Positions 61,256-64,000 of a stretch of DNA of 64,000 nucleotides are shown piece after piece. The position numbers and the translations under genes are program-made. The notes beneath the pieces are model-generated. The model saw only the letters and a program-made list of their open reading frames with translations, did not search any database and was not told the origin of the DNA. Source of the DNA: Lachnospiraceae bacterium (GTDB lineage Bacteria > Bacillota > Clostridia > Lachnospirales > Lachnospiraceae); the NCBI GenBank assembly GCA_029067085.1, contig JAIEFE010000013.1:248001-312000 (forward strand), given 5' to 3'. Position 1 is the stretch's first letter, and each line of letters opens with the position of its first letter.

Positions 61256-62452
61256 CTACCTCTTATCGACAATATCCTCAGCCCCATGAAAAGCAGCCAA
61301 ATCCTGCAAGGCAAGTTCGATACCCTTGTGATTGTTAAAAGCGGAATCAAATATGTTTTTCTCTTTTACTATGAATTTCCTGGTTCGCCACTCCATCTTG
61401 CAATCAAAATACCCTACAAACCGATTTCCTACAAGGATCGACAGCGGCCATTTCATCCCTTTTTTCTTGAAATACTCAAATGTATAAGAATAATCAAAAA
61501 AAGTTTTCAACCATGTCTGGTCTCGTACAAGAATATCCATAGGGGAAATGAGACGGACTTCTTCGCTGCCCTGATCTGCATCTTTATCGAGCAGATCTAT
61601 CTTTGATGAGTGAATGTAACATAACTTTTTTCCCACTTTCATCGGCGATATTTTTCCTTCCTGCTCCAATTTTGAAAAGAAGGGCGTCACTTCGACAGTC
61701 GGAATTCCCGTTATATGCGATATATGCACAGGATATGATACTCCAAAAGAAGCTATAAGCTTTTCGATGATATAGGCCCTTGCATCATTTTTTTCGATTC
61801 CGGAGTTTGGCCATTCTTTTATACCTATATTTTCCTTTAAGATATAAAGCGGTTCTTTAAATGTTCCCGGATTTCTGCCGCAGGTGACCAGATCCGTCTT
61901 GCGTTTCAACCTGTAAAATGCACGGAATATGGGCAGTTCAAAGCTGAGATCGCCTGTCTTTCTTCCCTTTACATATGCATTCCATTCATCTGACAAATGC
62001 ATGCTCTCCCAAATTTCATTGGTGGTCATACCGGGCTGATCCTTCAGCCCCTTTTTCAATTCTTCTTCCGCGGCCAGATCGCTTGGGCTGTTCGCCGCCG
62101 CCAACCAGCTTTCATCGGAAGATCCCCATCTCACAACATCCTTTAGTGCGGCACGATATATTGCAAATTCATTCGTCGGAACAAAAAACATATTGCGCTT
62201 GAACGCAAATGCTTCCGTAATCTTAAACTCTTTATACGCTGCTATATCCAAGTCCTTGATCATAAAATCCTTTTTTCTGTTCCAAAGCATCATATAATGG
62301 TTCAAATGGATGGTTGGATTCGGATCATACTGCAAACCGCATATATCTGAAACAATATCTTCAATACTCCCGGTGCTTCTTTTGTCTAAGTGTTGACTTG
62401 CAATAATCACATTGCGAATTATCGATTTTTCATCATGAGTATCGTTGCTCAT
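61256..62452 (-). CDS. AlkZ/YcaQ-like winged-helix DNA glycosylase family
   Basis: This 398-aa protein has the HTH_42 (winged-helix) architecture. Early in the sequence lies GLQYDPNPT with Gln41-Tyr-Asp43, which fits the catalytic Q-x-D motif of YcaQ/AlkX-type glycosylases that unhook DNA crosslinks; RWGSSDESW and further wHTH segments follow (VSYPVHISHITGIPTVEVTP). The function in crosslink repair is inferred from the motif. It is a separate gene, base use similar to neighbours. Confidence 0.72.
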   Translation of the reverse strand: MSNDTHDEKSIIRNVIIASQHLDKRSTGSIEDIVSDICGLQYDPNPTIHLNHYMMLWNRKKDFMIKDLDIAAYKEFKITEAFAFKRNMFFVPTNEFAIYRAALKDVVRWGSSDESWLAAANSPSDLAAEEELKKGLKDQPGMTTNEIWESMHLSDEWNAYVKGRKTGDLSFELPIFRAFYRLKRKTDLVTCGRNPGTFKEPLYILKENIGIKEWPNSGIEKNDARAYIIEKLIASFGVSYPVHISHITGIPTVEVTPFFSKLEQEGKISPMKVGKKLCYIHSSKIDLLDKDADQGSEEVRLISPMDILVRDQTWLKTFFDYSYTFEYFKKKGMKWPLSILVGNRFVGYFDCKMEWRTRKFIVKEKNIFDSAFNNHKGIELALQDLAAFHGAEDIVDKR

Positions 62453-62554
62453 ATAACCTTATCTCCCCTGAAAAAATGTCGTATTGAAAAACAGCTTTCG
62501 TTGCTGAAATACATCCGAAAGACTATCCAATATCCGCACCAATAAGCCGCTGAC

Positions 62555-63292
62555 TCAGCTCTCCACCAGCACATCAGAGATATCTTTCAGCCGTCTGCAG
62601 CCACGCGGCAGACGGCCCGCGATTTCAGGCGATTGTGCTGTGTGAATGTACATACAGGAAAGGCCACAGTCATGGGCACCCCAGGCATCGGCCTGCCAGT
62701 CATTCCCGATCATCACGGAAGCATTCGGATCAAGACTGTGCTTTTCCAGGAGTGCACCGTAAAACAGAGGGGAAGGTTTCTTAAATCCGATGTCCGAGGA
62801 TATCATCACATCATCAAACAGGTCGTAAATCCCAAGAGACCTCAACTCCGGCTCCGTGAACAGGCGCTGCGCGTTTGAGAGAAGATATACACCTTTCCCT
62901 CGACAGCGCAGTTCATTTAACAGCGGTTTTACTCCCTCATAAAGGCGGAGATGATTCAGGGAAACAGCACGAAACATCAATGCACAGTCTGCAAGCATCT
63001 GCGATGTCTGTTCCACTCCCTTTTCTTGGTACAGCTGAAAGAAAACCTGCGACAGATCCACCTCGATCTGATCCTGTGTCAACTCCGGCATCAACGACTG
63101 ATACTTTTCATATTGTTTCCGGCATTGATCACTGATCAGACTCCTGTATCTCTTTCGCAGTTCTGCCGCAGAATAAAGAGCGCCCTGCAGCGTCATATAG
63201 CCGGCCATAGATTTCCATAATGAGGCTTTGTTTTCATTGGTATGGATGTCCACCAGTGTACCGTATAAATCAAAGATATAATGATCGTACAT
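62555..63292 (-). CDS. HAD-like hydrolase
   Basis: This 245-aa HAD superfamily protein has motif I FDLYGTLVD with nucleophile Asp8; the usual second Asp is Tyr, as in L-2-haloacid dehalogenases and related YjjG-like enzymes. Motif II is YLLSNAQR, motif III K near GFKKPSPLFYG, motif IV VMIGNDWQADAWGAHDCG. A helical cap lies in residues 20-100. It probably removes phosphate from a small metabolite; the substrate is unknown. Confidence 0.85.
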   Translation of the reverse strand: MYDHYIFDLYGTLVDIHTNENKASLWKSMAGYMTLQGALYSAAELRKRYRSLISDQCRKQYEKYQSLMPELTQDQIEVDLSQVFFQLYQEKGVEQTSQMLADCALMFRAVSLNHLRLYEGVKPLLNELRCRGKGVYLLSNAQRLFTEPELRSLGIYDLFDDVMISSDIGFKKPSPLFYGALLEKHSLDPNASVMIGNDWQADAWGAHDCGLSCMYIHTAQSPEIAGRLPRGCRRLKDISDVLVES

Positions 63293-63510
63293 AAGTCATG
63301 CTCCTTTAATGGCCTCTTATGGAAAACACAGAAATTGCTCGAAAACATTCTGCTACTCACAATAACAATATACTTTAGGGGAGAAAATATTTCAAATCAA
63401 AATAATTATTATATACCCTGTCTGCAGCAAAACCGTCCAAAGTTTTTTGATACACCAATCTTCCCGCCCCGCATAAGATAAAGCATAAACAACATTTGGA
63501 GGACACTAAC
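63293..63510. other. AT-rich gap before the cysteine-rich gene
   Basis: This 218-base stretch lies between divergent genes. It is AT-rich near 63350-63420 and probably holds promoters for both, but I saw no clearly spaced -35/-10 pair. GGAGG near its end serves the following gene. Confidence 0.45.
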
Positions 63511-63759
63511 ATGAGCGATCTTACAGCAACTCACTGCGGATGCAACAATACCAGCAATAACAGCAACAACGGATGCGGCTGCAGCTCCTGGATCTGGATC
63601 CTGCTTCTTCTGTCCGCTTGTGGCAACAACGGTGATGGCTGCGGCTGTGGCGGCAACAACGGTTTCTTCGGCACCAACCTCTTTGGTGGTGACAACAACA
63701 ATAGCTGCTGCTCCCTGATCTGGATTCTGCTTCTTTTATCCAGCTGCTGCAACAACTAA
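63511..63759 (+). CDS. Cysteine/asparagine/glycine-rich duplicated mini-protein
   Basis: This 82-aa protein has 11 cysteines. It contains two copies of a unit: WIWILLLLSACGNN and LIWILLLLSSCCNN, each preceded by asparagine/cysteine-rich spacers (SNNGCGCSS, DNNNSCCS). The hydrophobic units are short for full membrane spans (about 8-9 residues). I recall similar proteins in Lachnospiraceae labelled 'chorion class high-cysteine HCB protein 13', but no function is established. ATG 63511 is preferred over TTG 63496, with GGAGG eight bases before. A tandem hairpin terminator follows. Confidence 0.7.
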   Translation: MSDLTATHCGCNNTSNNSNNGCGCSSWIWILLLLSACGNNGDGCGCGGNNGFFGTNLFGGDNNNSCCSLIWILLLLSSCCNN

Positions 63760-63808
63760 TCTCTCCGCACGTAACTAATTCACATCTGAAAAGCACATCA
63801 ATCCTTGT

Positions 63809-63840
63809 TTTTGTCACATAGGGAAACCTATGTGACAAAA
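63809..63840 (+). terminator. Stable hairpin after cysteine-rich gene
   Basis: TTTTGTCACATAGG (63809-63822) pairs perfectly with CCTATGTGACAAAA (63827-63840) around a GAAA tetraloop. It is followed by a second hairpin. Confidence 0.75.
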
Positions 63841-63842
63841 GC

Positions 63843-63870
63843 ATAGGCTCCGGCTCTGACAGGAGCCTAT
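63843..63870 (+). terminator. Second terminator hairpin
   Basis: ATAGGCTCC (63843-63851) pairs with GGAGCCTAT (63862-63870) and runs into TTTTA. This is the more typical intrinsic terminator of the pair. Confidence 0.7.
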
Positions 63871-63927
63871 TTTACGCTTGCGTGTCATATACTGTTAGAA
63901 AAACCGGGCATCAGAAAGGCATATCTT

Positions 63928-64000
63928 ATGGCAGAAAAAAAGGAAGACGCGTCCAATGTTATGACATTTGATGCCTTATACACCACCAATCAGATCCAGA
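63928..64000 (+). CDS. Start of an unidentified gene, cut by window edge
   Basis: An open frame begins at ATG 63928 (MAEKKEDASNVMTFDALYTT...) with AGAAAGG upstream and continues past the window end. Only 24 codons are visible, which is too little to name a family. It lies 169 bases after the cysteine-rich gene, beyond a tandem terminator. Confidence 0.5.
   Translation, partial: MAEKKEDASNVMTFDALYTTNQIQ

Overview
The window looks like a chromosomal core region of a Gram-positive, probably endospore-forming Clostridia member, most likely Lachnospiraceae. The evidence is SepF, a spore-type GerW/YtfJ protein with a DUF2953 partner, a DUF4321 protein, a DUF6472-type mini-protein, a Gx-transporter/NusG-II pair, strong GGAGG ribosome binding sites, and no outer-membrane genes. 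Base composition is mid-range and even. I saw no rRNA, tRNA, CRISPR array, insertion sequence or prophage. The species cannot be named from the sequence alone.

Layout. 1-4.4 kb (+): the end of one ABC exporter subunit, a second complete subunit, a WYL regulator and a GyrI-like protein. 4.5-11 kb (mixed strands): a Xer-type recombinase, a TtcA-like tRNA thiolase, an AI-2E family permease, a cytidylate-kinase-like protein, and CstA with a small conserved partner. 11-42 kb (almost all minus strand): rluD-lspA-aroB; sepF-yggS-HlyD-like protein; a P-loop protein; then a very long co-directional series dacF-like, mgsA, rodA, minE, minD, minC, mrdA, mreD, mreC, mreB, radC, DUF4321, ynbB-like, miaA, mutL, mutS, miaB, degV, recG, fakA-like, asp23/yloU. 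This is the rod-shape, septum-placement, mismatch-repair and tRNA-modification core. rpmB (+) lies just beyond it. 42-53 kb: a J-like protein, GerW/DUF2953 with a 46-aa membrane protein, an HD-GYP protein with an altered HD dyad, an FtsW-type/PBP pair, a U32 protein, zapA and ruvB. 53-60 kb: a divergent DUF1538 membrane protein plus tandem PII protein, and an MdlAB-like ABC heterodimer, both lying between ruvB and ruvA. 60-64 kb: Gx transporter, NusG-II, an AlkZ/YcaQ-like winged-helix protein, a HAD hydrolase and a cysteine-rich duplicated mini-protein.

How the genes work together. MreBCD, PBP2 and RodA form the elongation machine. MinCDE, SepF, ZapA and the FtsW/PBP pair serve division, and LspA and a DD-carboxypeptidase finish the envelope. 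MutSL, RuvAB, RecG and RadC cover DNA repair. MiaA, MiaB, the TtcA-like protein, RluD and possibly U32 modify RNA. FakA-like and DegV proteins form a probable fatty-acid kinase pair.

The most unusual signals are three. (1) A dispersed two-hairpin repeat occurs at least six times between minus-strand genes, with stems that differ in sequence but remain paired; several copies touch stop codons. (2) A DUF1538 transporter-like protein with two AFDSGG motifs is coupled to a tandem PII protein, inside a block that separates ruvA from ruvB. (3) A branched-stem element lies between yggS and sepF.
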